A stretch of 64,000 nt of DNA from PALSA-505 sp963699015 (GCA_963699015.1 CAVOSX010000005.1:186001-250000), one strand, 5' to 3'. Positions 43,123-51,798 are shown, counted from the stretch's first letter. Numbers and translations are program-made. The notes: generated by a model not told the origin, from the sequence alone.

Positions 43123-44768
43123 GTGCGCAGCACGATGATGGACGTGCCGCTGACCGTGACAGCGCTGATGCGGTACGGCACCTCGGCTTACGGCGAGCGC
43201 CTGGTCGTCACGGCCACCGAGGACGCGACCAGATGCCGGACGTACGCGGAAACCGGGCGCCGGGCGGCCCGGCTGGCCGGCGCGCTGCGCAGGCTCGGCG
43301 TTCGACGGCGACCAGCGGGTCGGCACGCTGATGTGGAACAACGCCGAGCACCTGGAGGCTTACCTGGCCGTGCCGTCGATGGGCGCGGTGCTGCACACGC
43401 TCAACCTCCGGCTCGATCCCGGTCAGCTCGGGTATATCGCCCAGCACGCCGGCGACTACGCGATCATCGTGGACGGGACGCTGGTGCCGCTGCTGGCCAA
43501 GGTGCTTCCGGCCGTCTCCTCGGTCCGGCATGTCATCGTCACCCCCATTTCGGACCGAACGGCTGCCGCCGACACCTCCGAGCTCGAGGGCGAGGGCCGC
43601 AGCGTGCACGCCTACGAGGAGCTGCTGGCCGCCGAGCCCGACACGTTCGGCTGGCCGCACCTCGACGAGCGATCCGCGGCCGCGATGTGCTACACGAGCG
43701 GGACCACGGGCAGCCCGAAGGGCGTCGCCTACAGCCACCGCTCCACGTACCTGCACTCCATGGGCATATGCATGGGCAACACGTTCAGCCTGTCCGAACA
43801 CGACCGGGTGCTTCCCGTGGTCCCCATGTTCCACGCCAACGCCTGGGGGCTGCCCTACGCGGCCATCCTGGCCGGCGCGGACCTGATCATGCCGGATCGT
43901 TTCCTCCAGGCCGCTCCGCTGGTCCGCCTGATCGAGTCCGAGCGGCCCACGCTGGCCGGTGCGGTACCCACGATCTGGAACGAGGTGCTGCGGTACGTGC
44001 GCGCGAACGGCGGGGACCTGTCCTCGCTGCGCCTGGTGCCCTGCGGCGGCTCGGCGGTCCCGCATGCGCTGCAGGAGGCTTTCGAATCCGAGCTCGGCGT
44101 GCGGATCCTGCACGCCTGGGGGATGACGGAAACCTCGCCGCTCGGCAGCGTGGCGCACGCGCCCGCCGGGCACCCCCGATGACCAGGTGTGGCACTACCG
44201 GGACAGCCAGGGCAGGCTGAGCTGCACGTTCGAGGCCAGGCTGATGGGCGACGGCGGAACAGCGCTGCCGCTGGACGGCCAGGCGGTGGGGGAGATAGAA
44301 GTGCGCGGGCCGTGGGTCACCGGTACCTACTACAAGGACAACGACCCGGAGAAGTTCCGCGACGGCTGGCTGCGCACCGGGGACGTCGGGAGCATCGACC
44401 CGCAGGGGTTCATCAGGCTCACCGACCGGGCGAAGGACGTCATCAAATCCGGCGGCGAATGGATCTCCTCGATGGAGCTGGAGAACATGCTGATGGCCCA
44501 CCCGGACGTGGCGGAGGCAGCGGTCATCGGCGTGGTCGACGAGAAATGGGGCGAGCGGCCGCTGGCCGCGGTGGTCCGGCGCCCCGGCGCATCGGTCAGC
44601 GCGGCGGAACTGCGCGAGTTCCTGCGCGCCAGGGTGCCCCGCTGGCAGCTGCCCGAGCGCTGGTCGTTCATCACCGAGGTACCCAAGACCAGCGTTGGCA
44701 AGTTCGCCAAGACCCGGATGCGCGAGTCCTACGCGCGCGGCGATTACGAGGTGGTAGAGGTCCGCTGA
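43123..44768 (+). pseudogene. Acyl-CoA synthetase (fatty-acid-CoA ligase), two frameshifts
   Basis: It starts at GTG 43123 behind AGGAGG: PLTVTALMRYGTSAYGERLV to ALRRLGV. The first break, at about 43301-43303 (GTTCGAC), is followed in another frame by RVGTLMWNNAEHLEAYLAVP, the P-loop CYTSGTTGSPKGVAYSHRS, VVPMFHANAWGLPYAAILAG and HAWGMTETSPLGSVAHAPAG. The second break is at about 44168-44175 (GGGCACCCCCG). The rest then reads GEIEVRGPWVTGTYY, DGWLRTGDVGSIDPQGFIRL, DRAKDVIKSGGEWISSMELE and the end VPKTSVGKFAKTRMRE. All ANL superfamily motifs are intact. Each break is explained by one extra base, which suggests sequencing error or very recent inactivation. Confidence 0.88.
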
Positions 44769-44847
44769 CCGTCGCGGTCTGCGCGGTTCGCAACGCAGCT
44801 GTCCAATCGCACTACGGGCGCGCGCGTCTGGCTCGATACTCGGCTAT

Positions 44848-45402
44848 GTGATGGGCGATGAGTTCGTCGCTGTGCTCGAGGCTGCCCAGGACGGCGGCGA
44901 GGATGCGTTCTCCGCGTTGTGGCGGGACGCGAACCCGGCCCTGCTGTGCTATCTGCGGGTAATAGCCCCCGCGGTGGCCGAGGACGTCGCGGCCGAGACC
45001 TGGGTGCACGTGATCCGGGGCCTGACCGCCTTCCGCGGCGATGAGGCGGGATGGCGGGCCTGGTTGTTCACCACCGCCCGGCGTCGCGTCATCGACGATG
45101 CGCGGCGCAGCGCCCGGCGCCCGGCCGTCCCGCTGGACGAGATGACCCTGGCCGACGCCCCCGCCGCGCCCGACGCGGCCGACGCCGCGCTGGAGAACCT
45201 GGATACCCAGGCGGCCATGGCGCTGGTGCGCGAACTGCCCAGGCTGCAGGCCGAGGCGATCTTGCTGAGGGTCGTGGCCGGGCTGGACACCGCCGAGACG
45301 GCCAGGCTGCTCGGCCGCAGCCCGGGCGCCGTCAGGGTGGCGGCGCACCGTGGCCTGCGACGGCTCGCCGAAACCGCCTGCCGGCCCGGCGTAACGCTAT
45401 GA
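44848..45402 (+). CDS. ECF-type RNA polymerase sigma factor
   Basis: 184 residues from GTG 44848. Region 2: DAFSALWRDANPALLCYLRV, VAEDVAAETWVHVIRGLTAF and RAWLFTTARRRVIDDAR. Region 4: RELPRLQAEAILLRVVAGLD followed by the helix-turn-helix TAETARLLGRSPGAVRVAAH. It directs polymerase to a specific promoter set. The next gene starts within its stop codon and encodes a single-pass membrane protein, the usual arrangement for a sigma/anti-sigma pair. No extracytoplasmic-stress promoter motif could be identified upstream. Confidence 0.92.
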   Translation: MMGDEFVAVLEAAQDGGEDAFSALWRDANPALLCYLRVIAPAVAEDVAAETWVHVIRGLTAFRGDEAGWRAWLFTTARRRVIDDARRSARRPAVPLDEMTLADAPAAPDAADAALENLDTQAAMALVRELPRLQAEAILLRVVAGLDTAETARLLGRSPGAVRVAAHRGLRRLAETACRPGVTL

Positions 45403-46205
45403 CGGGCCGCGACGTTTCGGAATACGACATGCCTGACTTTCCATGGCGAGCCGACCGCGCCGTCCCCGCCGATGGGGACGGCGCGCTGGACGAGCTGCTG
45501 ACGGCGGGCCAGCCGCCGCAGGACGCCGCCGCGGGGTTGCAGCCCGTGGCGGCGGTGCTCGCCGCGCTGCGGGCCGGGCCGGCTGACGGCGTGCACGCGG
45601 GCCACGCCCGCGCCCTGGCCGAGTTCCGCAACACGGTCGGCGTGTCGCACCCGGCCGGCCGGGGCCGGGCCCGCCGTCGGGCCCCGCTCCGCCGGCGGCT
45701 CAGTTCTAAGCTTGCCGTGATCACCGCCGCGGCAGCCGCCGCGGCCATAGGCACGGCTGCCGCCGCCTATGTCGGCGCCCTGCCGGGGCCGCTGCAGCGG
45801 GCCGCCCACGACGTCATCGCCGCACCCGCGGCCGGCGCCGGCCACGGCCGCGCGGCTCCGGCCGCAGTCGGGGCCCGCCCCTTCCCGGCTCGCTCCGCCG
45901 CGGGCCCCCGCAGCCCCGCCGGAAACCCCGGCAGGCGGCACGGCCAGGCCGGGCCGGCCGGAATGCAGCACAAACGCAGTCGGCATGGTCACCATGCAGG
46001 TCACAAAGCCTGGTGGGCCGCCTGCCACAAGGGCATGCCGGGTAACCGGCATGACGACTGGCCGCCCGCCTGGCCTACTGCCGGGCGCGACGGCAACCCG
46101 CTGGCCCACCACAAGGGAAGCCGTCTGCAATTGCCACTCCCCAGAGCAGCGGCGTTCCCGATTCCGCCCGCAGGCCCCGGCAGGCCGAGGCCCGGCGGGC
46201 GCTGA
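45399..46205 (+). CDS. Single-pass membrane protein, probable anti-sigma partner
   Basis: 268 residues from ATG 45399, overlapping the sigma stop (ATGA). The N-terminal ~105 residues are cytoplasmic and include LDELLTAGQPPQDAAAGLQP and HARALAEFRNTVGV, a pattern seen in actinobacterial anti-sigma-like proteins. One membrane segment (KLAVITAAAAAAAIGTAAAA) follows. The outer part is Pro/Gly/Ala-rich, then markedly His-rich: KRSRHGHHAGHKAWWAACHK and GNRHDDWPP. No zinc-type HxxxCxxC anti-sigma motif is present, so the call rests on context. The His cluster could bind metal. An intrinsic terminator follows directly. Confidence 0.7.
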   Translation: MTGRDVSEYDMPDFPWRADRAVPADGDGALDELLTAGQPPQDAAAGLQPVAAVLAALRAGPADGVHAGHARALAEFRNTVGVSHPAGRGRARRRAPLRRRLSSKLAVITAAAAAAAIGTAAAAYVGALPGPLQRAAHDVIAAPAAGAGHGRAAPAAVGARPFPARSAAGPRSPAGNPGRRHGQAGPAGMQHKRSRHGHHAGHKAWWAACHKGMPGNRHDDWPPAWPTAGRDGNPLAHHKGSRLQLPLPRAAAFPIPPAGPGRPRPGGR

Positions 46206-46253
46206 ACCGCGGGCCGGGTCCCTACCCCCGGGGGACCCGGCCCGCGGTCCTTT
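46206..46253 (+). terminator. Intrinsic terminator after the sigma operon
   Basis: A perfect 16-bp stem, ACCGCGGGCCGGGTCC (46206-46221) with GGACCCGGCCCGCGGT (46233-46248), loop of 11, followed by CCTTTC. It starts immediately after the stop codon of the anti-sigma-like gene. Confidence 0.85.
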
Positions 46254-46346
46254 CACCTGGCTCCCGCAGCCGCCGGCCGAGGTCAACGGGCCTGGTTGGC
46301 TCGGCCAGGAGCGACCGGTACCCTAGGGCAGACGATTTCGTCAGCT

Positions 46347-46435
46347 GGAGGCTTCGCCTAGTCCGGTCTATGGCGCCGCACTGCTAATGCGGTTAGGGTT
46401 CGCGCCCTTCCGGGGTTCAAATCCCCGAGCCTCCG
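46347..46435 (+). tRNA. tRNA-Ser(GCU)
   Basis: 89 bases with a long variable arm. Acceptor GGAGGCT/AGCCTCC, discriminator G at 46435. The anticodon loop CTGCTAA gives GCT. T arm CGGGG-TTCAAAT-CCCCG. Its last 22 bases plus the next base recur at 53393-53415, so it is the attachment site of the second island. Confidence 0.97.
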
Positions 46436-46436
46436 C
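46414..46436 (+). repeat. att-like repeat, left copy (tRNA-Ser(GCU) end)
   Basis: The 23 bases GGTTCAAATCCCCGAGCCTC plus CGC are exactly repeated at 53393-53415. Confidence 0.85.
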
Positions 46437-46442
46437 TCTCTG

Positions 46443-46489
46443 AGCAGCGGTTTCCCTCGCGCACAGGTGCGGGAGAGCCGCTGCTTTTG
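46443..46489 (+). terminator. Terminator hairpin downstream of tRNA-Ser(GCU)
   Basis: AGCAGCGG (46443-46450) pairs with CCGCTGCT (46478-46485), with an inner pairing of TCCC and GGGA, followed by TTTTGC. Probably ends the tRNA transcript or an element transcript. Confidence 0.75.
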
Positions 46490-46635
46490 CTGTCTATAAC
46501 CGGTTGCGCGCGCATTGCGCGCACATCCCGGTCTGATGCATCCCCGCTAAACCTGCAAAACGGCTCTGCCGTGGCGTGTCCGCGCCGCAGCAGGGCCTTA
46601 GCCATCCATCCCCCGCACGAGACGAAGGACGCCCA

Positions 46636-46797
46636 ATGTCAGTACACACCACGATCCGCCCGGTGACGCCGAACGATCACGAGGTGTCGCCTGGACCCGT
46701 ACCCAGCACCGCCGGATGGCGCCACGCCGGCGACGAGGAAGCCGCCGACGCGTACGAGGCCCTTGCCGCCGAGCTCATGCAAGAGGCCAGGCGGTGA
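46636..46797 (+). CDS. Small hypothetical protein, 53 aa, island type
   Basis: Starts MSVHTTIRPVTPNDHEVSPG and ends ADAYEALAAELMQEARR. Acidic helical C-terminus. Its TGA overlaps the GTG of the DUF2637 gene (GTGA), so both are co-translated. Short acidic proteins in this position are common in actinobacterial integrative elements; function not known. Confidence 0.6.
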   Translation: MSVHTTIRPVTPNDHEVSPGPVPSTAGWRHAGDEEAADAYEALAAELMQEARR

Positions 46798-47390
46798 CCG
46801 GCGACCGGGCGATACGTGCCGCTTCCGCTGGGGTGGTGACCGCCGTGGCGGCATTCGCCGCGGTCGTCAGCTACTCGCACGTGTACGACCTGGGCCGCCT
46901 GCACGGCCAGTCCGGCACCGCTGCGCGGCTGCTGCCGCTGTCGGTGGACGGGCTGATCGTGGCCGCGTCGCTGGTGCTGGTGCACGAGGCGCGCAACGGA
47001 CGGCCTGCGCCGGCGCTGGCGCGGTGGATGCTCGCGCTCGGCGTCGGCGCCACGATCGCCGGGAACGTGCTGTACGGCGTGTCCTTCGGGCCGCTGGGCG
47101 CGATCGTGTCGGCCTGGCCCGCGGTCGCGTTCATCGGCGCCGCCGAGATGGCCCTCGGCCTGGTCCGTGCCGCAAAGAAGCCATCCGGAGGCGATCACGA
47201 TGATGGCATGGCTGGAAGCTGGCGCGGGGTTGATCGTCACCGCGCTCACGGCGGTGCGGTGGCTGGGGTTGCACATGCAGCTGGTCTGGCGGTACGGGCC
47301 GGGCCGACGGGCGGCCATGACGGCTACGGCAACCGTGGTCCGGCCGCTCACTATCGAGCCGTCGCGGCAGGCGTACGGACATGCTTATGA
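46794..47390 (+). CDS. DUF2637-domain membrane protein
   Basis: From GTG 46794. Four hydrophobic segments: ASAGVVTAVAAFAAVVSYSH, ARLLPLSVDGLIVAASLVLV, ALGVGATIAGNVLYGVSFGP and IVSAWPAVAFIGAAEMALGL. The YSHVYDLGRLHGQSG and PLSVDGLIVAASL blocks are the DUF2637 signature, a family tied to actinobacterial integrative and conjugative elements and plasmid spread. The last ~60 codons after AAKKPSGGDHDDG overlap another frame (47200) and look less like real coding, so the functional protein may effectively end near 47190. Confidence 0.85.
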   Translation: MTGDRAIRAASAGVVTAVAAFAAVVSYSHVYDLGRLHGQSGTAARLLPLSVDGLIVAASLVLVHEARNGRPAPALARWMLALGVGATIAGNVLYGVSFGPLGAIVSAWPAVAFIGAAEMALGLVRAAKKPSGGDHDDGMAGSWRGVDRHRAHGGAVAGVAHAAGLAVRAGPTGGHDGYGNRGPAAHYRAVAAGVRTCL

Positions 47391-47427
47391 ACAGCGGGAT
47401 GGTGATCGCAGCGAGCACCAGCGGTGA
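47200..47427 (+). CDS. Small single-helix membrane protein, island type
   Basis: 75 residues from ATG 47200, with GGAGG eight bases upstream. It begins MMAWLEAGAGLIVTALTAVR then WLGLHMQLVWRYG, one amphipathic or membrane helix. A basic tail follows (GRRAAMTATATVVRPL). It overlaps the 3' end of the DUF2637 frame by 191 bases in another frame. Codon third positions favour this frame there. Not recognised further. Confidence 0.55.
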   Translation: MMAWLEAGAGLIVTALTAVRWLGLHMQLVWRYGPGRRAAMTATATVVRPLTIEPSRQAYGHAYEQRDGDRSEHQR

Positions 47428-47430
47428 GCT

Positions 47431-47734
47431 TTGAGCGTGTTGCGTGCTGTGTCGGACGCCGGAATGGTTGCGTTGGTTGGCGTGGCCGCAGCGGCAGGCC
47501 GGGTGCTGAGGGTGATGGTGCGGGCCACGGTAATGCCCGCGCACCCGGTCACCCCTGGCCGTGGCCCGCTGGGTCCGCCAGAGCGTCGGGCATCCGGTCC
47601 GGCTGGTGCCGATCTGCCGCGCGCTGGCGTGGCGGGTCGATGAGGAAGGGGAAGCCTCGGTTACGGGGAGCCGCCTGCGGGCGGTTGAGTGGGGGATGAC
47701 CCGGCAGCAGCCCGCCCTGGTGTGCCGTGTGGGC
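47431..47734 (+). pseudogene. Island membrane/hypothetical gene, frameshifted and cut by IS3
   Basis: Frame 1 from about 47437 reads VLRAVSDAGMVALVGVAAAA, GRVLRVMVRATVMPAHPVTP. Near 47552-47558 coding character moves to the frame starting at 47561: VARWVRQSVGHPVRLVPICR, ALAWRVDEEGEASVTGSRLR, VEWGMTRQQPALVCRVG. That frame runs straight into the IS3 left end at 47735. So the gene seems frameshifted once and then truncated by the insertion. The product is unrecognised but resembles short transfer-region proteins. Confidence 0.6.
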
Positions 47735-47772
47735 TGCCCCGCGTTTTCCGGACGGGTAATTCGAGGTTTAAT

Positions 47773-48678
47773 TCATGCTGCTGCCCGCATACTCAGATAC
47801 TCTTCGTGGACTTCTTGCGGTGTCCGGTACCCGAGCGCTGAGTGAAGACGCATCCGATTGTACCGGAGTTCGATGTACCGGGCAATGTCCTCGCGTGCCT
47901 TCTTCCGGGTCGGGTAGACGGTCCGGTGCACGCGCTCGACCTTAAGCGCAGCATTGAAAGATTCGGCGAGAGCATTGTCGAAGCAGATGCCGGTGCGGCC
48001 GACTGACTGGCGGATTCCAAGCTGTTCCAGAACTGCGGCGAACTCGGCAGAGGTATAGTTGCTGCCGCGGTCGGAATGAAAGATGGCATCAGCGGGAAGA
48101 GCAGTGTTCCGTGCGGCCATCTCGATCGCCGCGGTGATGAGCGGGGTCCGGTAATTGTCATCCATCGCCCACCCGATGACCTTGCGTGTGGCACAGTCAA
48201 TGACCGTCGCCAGGTACAGCCATCCCTGCCACGTCGGGATATAGGTAATGTCCCCGACCATTTTCTCACCCGGGACAGCCGCGCTGAAGTCACGGGCCAC
48301 CAGATCCGGGATTGGCCCGGCCTGGCCCTGCCGGGTTGTGGATGGCCGCCAGGGCCGCGGCTGGCAGGCCACCAGGCCCAGCTCCCGCATCAGCGCCCGG
48401 ACCAGCTCCAGTCCCGCCCCGGCGCCCCAGCGGGCCAGCTGCAGGGTCACCCGCCGGTACCCATAGGTGCCGTCGGAATCCTCGAATGCCTTCGCGATCA
48501 GTAGCTTCAGCTCGCTTCTTCTTTCCGCGGCCGCGGACTCCGGCCGGGATCTCCATTCGTAAAACCCGGAGCGGGATACCCGCAGCCAGGCGCACATTTG
48601 GGTGATCGTCGGAGCGCGGGCCGCTTCTGCGGCCATGGTGGCATCCTCCGCCTCGATGAACGCGTACTTCTCGCTCAC
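47773..48678 (-). CDS. IS3 transposase OrfB (DDE integrase core)
   Basis: 301 residues from GTG 48678, overlapping the orfA stop (GTGA). N-terminal HTH_21-like region (TITQMCAWLRVSRSGFYEWR, DSDGTYGYRRVTLQLARWG). The rve domain has catalytic acids in MVGDITYIPTWQGWLYLATV, IFHSDRGSNYTSAEFAAVLE and NALAESFNAALKVERVHR. It ends with RYNRMRLHSALGYRTPQEVH. All three DDE residues are intact, so the transposase may be active. In this family OrfB is usually made as an OrfAB fusion by -1 frameshifting. Confidence 0.95.
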   Translation of the reverse strand: MSEKYAFIEAEDATMAAEAARAPTITQMCAWLRVSRSGFYEWRSRPESAAAERRSELKLLIAKAFEDSDGTYGYRRVTLQLARWGAGAGLELVRALMRELGLVACQPRPWRPSTTRQGQAGPIPDLVARDFSAAVPGEKMVGDITYIPTWQGWLYLATVIDCATRKVIGWAMDDNYRTPLITAAIEMAARNTALPADAIFHSDRGSNYTSAEFAAVLEQLGIRQSVGRTGICFDNALAESFNAALKVERVHRTVYPTRKKAREDIARYIELRYNRMRLHSALGYRTPQEVHEEYLSMRAAA

Positions 48679-48968
48679 CGGGGCTCCCTTGCGAAGTATG
48701 CCGCTGCTTTTTTCAGGAACGCGTTCTCCATCTCCAGCTCACGGTTCCGGCGTTCCAGCTCGCGTAGCCGCGCCCGCTCCGAAAGCCCGAGCCCTGGCTC
48801 ATCCCCGGCATGGTTGTCCCGGTAGGCTTTCACCCAGTATCCTAAGGTGGTCCCATTCAACCCGAGCTCACGGGCGACCTCGGCGATAGACCTGGACGTC
48901 TCTACCACCATCCTGGCGGCTTCCTCTTTGAATTCCGGAGAGAAATTACCGCGTTTCTTTCCTGCCAC
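48675..48968 (-). CDS. IS3 transposase OrfA (DNA-binding)
   Basis: 97 residues. HTH_Tnp_1 domain: KRGNFSPEFKEEAARMVVET, SIAEVARELGLNGTTLGYWV. A leucine zipper-like LRELERRNRELEMENAFLKK follows. An A6G run (CTGAAAAAAGC) near the end, with the -1 frame open through to orfB, is a candidate frameshift site, although its phase is not the ideal A-AAA-AAG. The frame begins 59 bases inside the right end. Confidence 0.93.
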   Translation of the reverse strand: MAGKKRGNFSPEFKEEAARMVVETSRSIAEVARELGLNGTTLGYWVKAYRDNHAGDEPGLGLSERARLRELERRNRELEMENAFLKKAAAYFAREPR

Positions 48969-49090
48969 TCGATCCCGTCCTTTCCAGTGGAGATCCTATT
49001 GGATCCCCGTCCGGAAAGCTCGGGGCACCCCAGAGTCGCCTGAACGAGCGCTGCCGGGTCTTGGCTTACCGGCGCGCCGGGCGCGGGGCT

Positions 49091-51028
49091 TTATACCCGC
49101 CTTGGGGGAGGGATCCCGTTGGGGGGCGGGTTCTGGAACAGCCACAGCGGGTTGGACATGGCTACGACGGTGCCGGCGGAGTCGAGCACCTGGGTGCGGA
49201 CGAACGAGTCGGCGCTGGTGTCCACGGCCCGGGTCACCTGGTGGCTGCCGTTGAGTTGGGCCGCTGTGTAGGAGGCGATCATCTTGGTGTCTGGTGCCGG
49301 GTCGGCGGTGCCGGCGTAGTCCACCGACCCCTGCAGCAGCTGCAGCTTGCCCCCGGATGGCAGCCCGGCGGCGGTCAGAGTCACGTGCCGCGAGGTCACC
49401 TTCGACACCGATGCGGAGCCCATCGGGCAGGTGCCGTCCGCCACCAGGTCCAGGGCGGCCCCGGCGGGCAGGGCGAACTCGGACAGTGAGCCGCACCAGG
49501 CCCGGCCGGCGACCAGCGCGGCCAGCAGGTCCGATTGGGCGTGCGAGGCAGCCCAGACGCCGGTGGCGAAGTTGTTGCTGCCGCTGTCGGTGCCGTGTAG
49601 CCAGTCCGTGCCGACGTGGTTGTCGTTGGTCCCGTTCCCGGTCAGGAACAGGGCGTTGCGGGACATGACATCCCACAGGCCGACATGGTGGGCCAGGTTG
49701 ACCTGGCCGCGCAGCGGGTAGCCGACCTCGAGCAGGTCCGCGCCGAGGGCTTTGTTGCCCAGCATGACCTTTGCCACCCAGACCAGCGCTCGGTGCTGCT
49801 TTTTCCCCGACAGGAGCGGGCCGAACAGCACGCCGAACGGGTGGTTGTAGGAGGCCAGCCCGCCGCCCTGGTGGATCTGGGGGATCGCGGTCTCTTGCAG
49901 GTAGGCGTTCCACTGCTTCTGGGGGAGCAGGCCGTAGTTCAGGATGTGCGGGTCGGCGCCGAACCAGTTGACATGCGTCGTCTGCGACGTCATGGACAGT
50001 TCCAGGCCCTGGTGCTGGCGCACGTCGGGATACTTGCCGGCCAGGGCGGTCATCATGCTGGCTTGCGCCTGATAGGCCACCTCGCCCGAGATGGCCCGGT
50101 TGAACCGCAGGTAGTCGAAGTAGCCTTGCACGCTGTCCCCGGTAGATACGGCGTTGAGGGTGATGGCGTACAGGCCAAAATCCCGGGAGTCCAGGTCGGG
50201 GAAGATCGCGGCGAGGTCGTCCTGCGGGGTGATGGTGATCGTGTGCCACTGCCCGTCGGCTTCGGCGGGAATGCGGACTATGCCCTCGTTCCCGGCCGCG
50301 GACCGGCCCGGATTGGCCTCCGGGCCCACCTGGTAGGACAGCGAGTACAACCCGGCCGGCCTGCCCCCGGACGCCTGGTGGTAGCTGCTGCCGATGAGGA
50401 TTTCCAGGAACCCCCGCGACCAGCCGGGGCTCAGGAGCACGTCAATGGTGAGCGCCTGCCCCTGGAGGCTGTCCCGGTAGTTCAGTTGCGCCGTCAGGCT
50501 GTTGGCGTAGTAGCCGTGCCTGGCCTGCTTGCTGCTCTTCGACTTCACGGCCACTTCCAGCGCGCCCCCGGACACGGGGTCGCTGGGGGAACAGGGGGTT
50601 TTCACGATCCCCCCGCCCGACGTGGCGACCGGGCCGGCCGACTGGGCTTGCCAGAGCCACGGCCCACCCTGCCCCGGCGCGCCGTTCTCGTTGTCGAGGC
50701 TCGTGAAGTGGACTTGGTCACGGTAGTCAAGATTGTTCATCCGGCCGTCGTGCTCGGTCCACCACAGCACGTCCACCCCGTTCCGCGCGGCCTGGTACAG
50801 CTGGCAGTCCATCGACCCGGAATACTCACTAAACGACGAGTGCACGTGCATCGCCATCGAATAAGCCTGATTGCCGTTGGCGTCAGCCAGGCGGGCCTTG
50901 GACTGCAGCGGCAGCCGCCGCGGCGGCCCGGCGCCCCGGCCGAGAAGCAGGCCGGCGGAGGCCAGGCCCCCCGCGGCATTGAGTACCTGTCGGCGGGTCA
51001 GCCCTGCCGGGACATGATCGTCACACAT
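49091..51028 (-). CDS. Tat-exported PHP-domain protein
   Basis: 645 residues from ATG 51028, with GAGGG about nine bases upstream. Signal LTRRQVLNAAGGLASAGLLL has the twin Arg. The PHP metal site begins MAMHVHSSFSEYSGSMDCQL and WWTEHDGRMNNLDYRDQ. Later metal ligands are probably LASYNHPFGVLF and NGTNDNHVGTDW. A concanavalin-like insertion lies at residues ~140-300. The C-terminus is a beta-rich domain. PHP proteins are metal-dependent phosphoesterases; the secreted ones are uncharacterised. The 3' end is 64 bases from IS3, and the last residues (NPPPNGIPPP) might be altered by the insertion. Confidence 0.82.
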   Translation of the reverse strand: MCDDHVPAGLTRRQVLNAAGGLASAGLLLGRGAGPPRRLPLQSKARLADANGNQAYSMAMHVHSSFSEYSGSMDCQLYQAARNGVDVLWWTEHDGRMNNLDYRDQVHFTSLDNENGAPGQGGPWLWQAQSAGPVATSGGGIVKTPCSPSDPVSGGALEVAVKSKSSKQARHGYYANSLTAQLNYRDSLQGQALTIDVLLSPGWSRGFLEILIGSSYHQASGGRPAGLYSLSYQVGPEANPGRSAAGNEGIVRIPAEADGQWHTITITPQDDLAAIFPDLDSRDFGLYAITLNAVSTGDSVQGYFDYLRFNRAISGEVAYQAQASMMTALAGKYPDVRQHQGLELSMTSQTTHVNWFGADPHILNYGLLPQKQWNAYLQETAIPQIHQGGGLASYNHPFGVLFGPLLSGKKQHRALVWVAKVMLGNKALGADLLEVGYPLRGQVNLAHHVGLWDVMSRNALFLTGNGTNDNHVGTDWLHGTDSGSNNFATGVWAASHAQSDLLAALVAGRAWCGSLSEFALPAGAALDLVADGTCPMGSASVSKVTSRHVTLTAAGLPSGGKLQLLQGSVDYAGTADPAPDTKMIASYTAAQLNGSHQVTRAVDTSADSFVRTQVLDSAGTVVAMSNPLWLFQNPPPNGIPPPRRV

Positions 51029-51038
51029 GGTCGGTCCC

Positions 51039-51275
51039 TCACGGTTGCTTGCAGGCGGCACCACTCAAGCTGCGATAACAGGCTGCCGGGCGCGCGTGCC
51101 ATCTGAGGATCAGCTGCCGCTCTTGGCAGGCGCCCTTATCGCGGCAGGCCCCCTTGGCGTGCACTGAGCTGCCCCGGCGCATCAGCTTCGCCCAGTCAGC
51201 CGAGTCGCCGCCCCAACGCATCATCTTGTGCCGCGGCCCGGTCCAGCCGCACATCGGGCAGATTCGAGGCTGCAC
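51039..51275 (-). CDS. Small Cys-rich (zinc-ribbon-like) protein
   Basis: 78 residues from GTG 51275. RICPMCGWTGPRHKMM carries CxxC, and HAKGACRDKGACQERQ carries CxxxxxC, together a plausible zinc site. The tail is basic. It ends 10 bases before the start of the PHP gene and overlaps that gene's ribosome site, so they may be co-transcribed. Not assigned to a named family; island context. Confidence 0.5.
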   Translation of the reverse strand: MQPRICPMCGWTGPRHKMMRWGGDSADWAKLMRRGSSVHAKGACRDKGACQERQLILRWHARPAACYRSLSGAACKQP

Positions 51276-51585
51276 GGCCGGTCACCCCCCCTAGTTGTCC
51301 GACCGCCAGCGAGGCGACGACAGCGGAGCGCCAGAACCGGTGATAGCCGCCGGGCGTGACCCCCGCTTCGCCCTTCGCAGGCTCGTCAAATCGTCGATTA
51401 CTCCATCGGAGTTTCACCGATTATCGGTCTTGGCCAGGCAGCCCGCAATAGTTGCTTGCCGCAAAGCTGAAAGACGAGATCTCGCGAGAGAGGCGGGTCA
51501 CGACCCCGGCAAGCGTCCTGAAGCCCTGATCGCTACCTCGCCTCGAAGGGATCGTCGCAGCATATGCTGGGCCCAGGGTGGCGGA

Positions 51586-51722
51586 TAGCGGGTTAACTCC
51601 CCAGGGAAGGCAGCTATCCGGGGGGAATTCCCCCTGTGGCGGGACGGGGCTCAGAGTAACCTGCCGGGCAGGAGCGCAAACCTGACAGTTCTGTCCGTCT
51701 GTTAGCTCTCTCGCAGGCGAAT
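51586..51722 (+). ncRNA. Probable cyclic di-AMP riboswitch (ydaO-yuaA type)
   Basis: The segment opens with GGTTAACTCCCCAGGGAAGG, has a GGGGGAATTCCCCC hairpin at about 51620-51634, and continues CGGGACGGGGCTCAGAGTAA. It ends with GAGCGCAAACCTGACAG (51673-51689) and TTAGCTCTCTCGCAGGCGA (51702-51720). The last two blocks correspond to the conserved CGAACCCGACAGCT...CTCGCAGGCG part of actinobacterial c-di-AMP riboswitches. A 13-base insertion separates them. A hairpin and a strong terminator follow. These switches normally precede cell-wall hydrolase genes; none is present here. Confidence 0.62.
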
Positions 51723-51798
51723 GTGTCTCTTGCCAGCCACCGAGCAAAGGGGCTACCCTTCTGCCCCGGCGTTCACCTATTGTTCACGGCGGCAAGCC

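Larger units (their letters stand above)
47735..49027 (-). mobile_element. IS3-family insertion sequence
   Basis: 1293 bases. Ends are imperfect inverted repeats beginning TG: left TGCCCCGCGTTTTCCGGACG (47735 on), right (reverse complement from 49027) TGCCCCGAGCTTTCCGGACG, 20 of 22 positions matching. It contains orfA and orfB on the minus strand. The three bases on either side (GGC and CCC) do not match, so no target duplication is visible. The element lies inside the second island. Confidence 0.9.

Noticed and set aside
51295..51588. Plus-strand frame upstream of the riboswitch
   Set aside because: Overlaps the probable promoter of the switch, has no ribosome site and no family resemblance.
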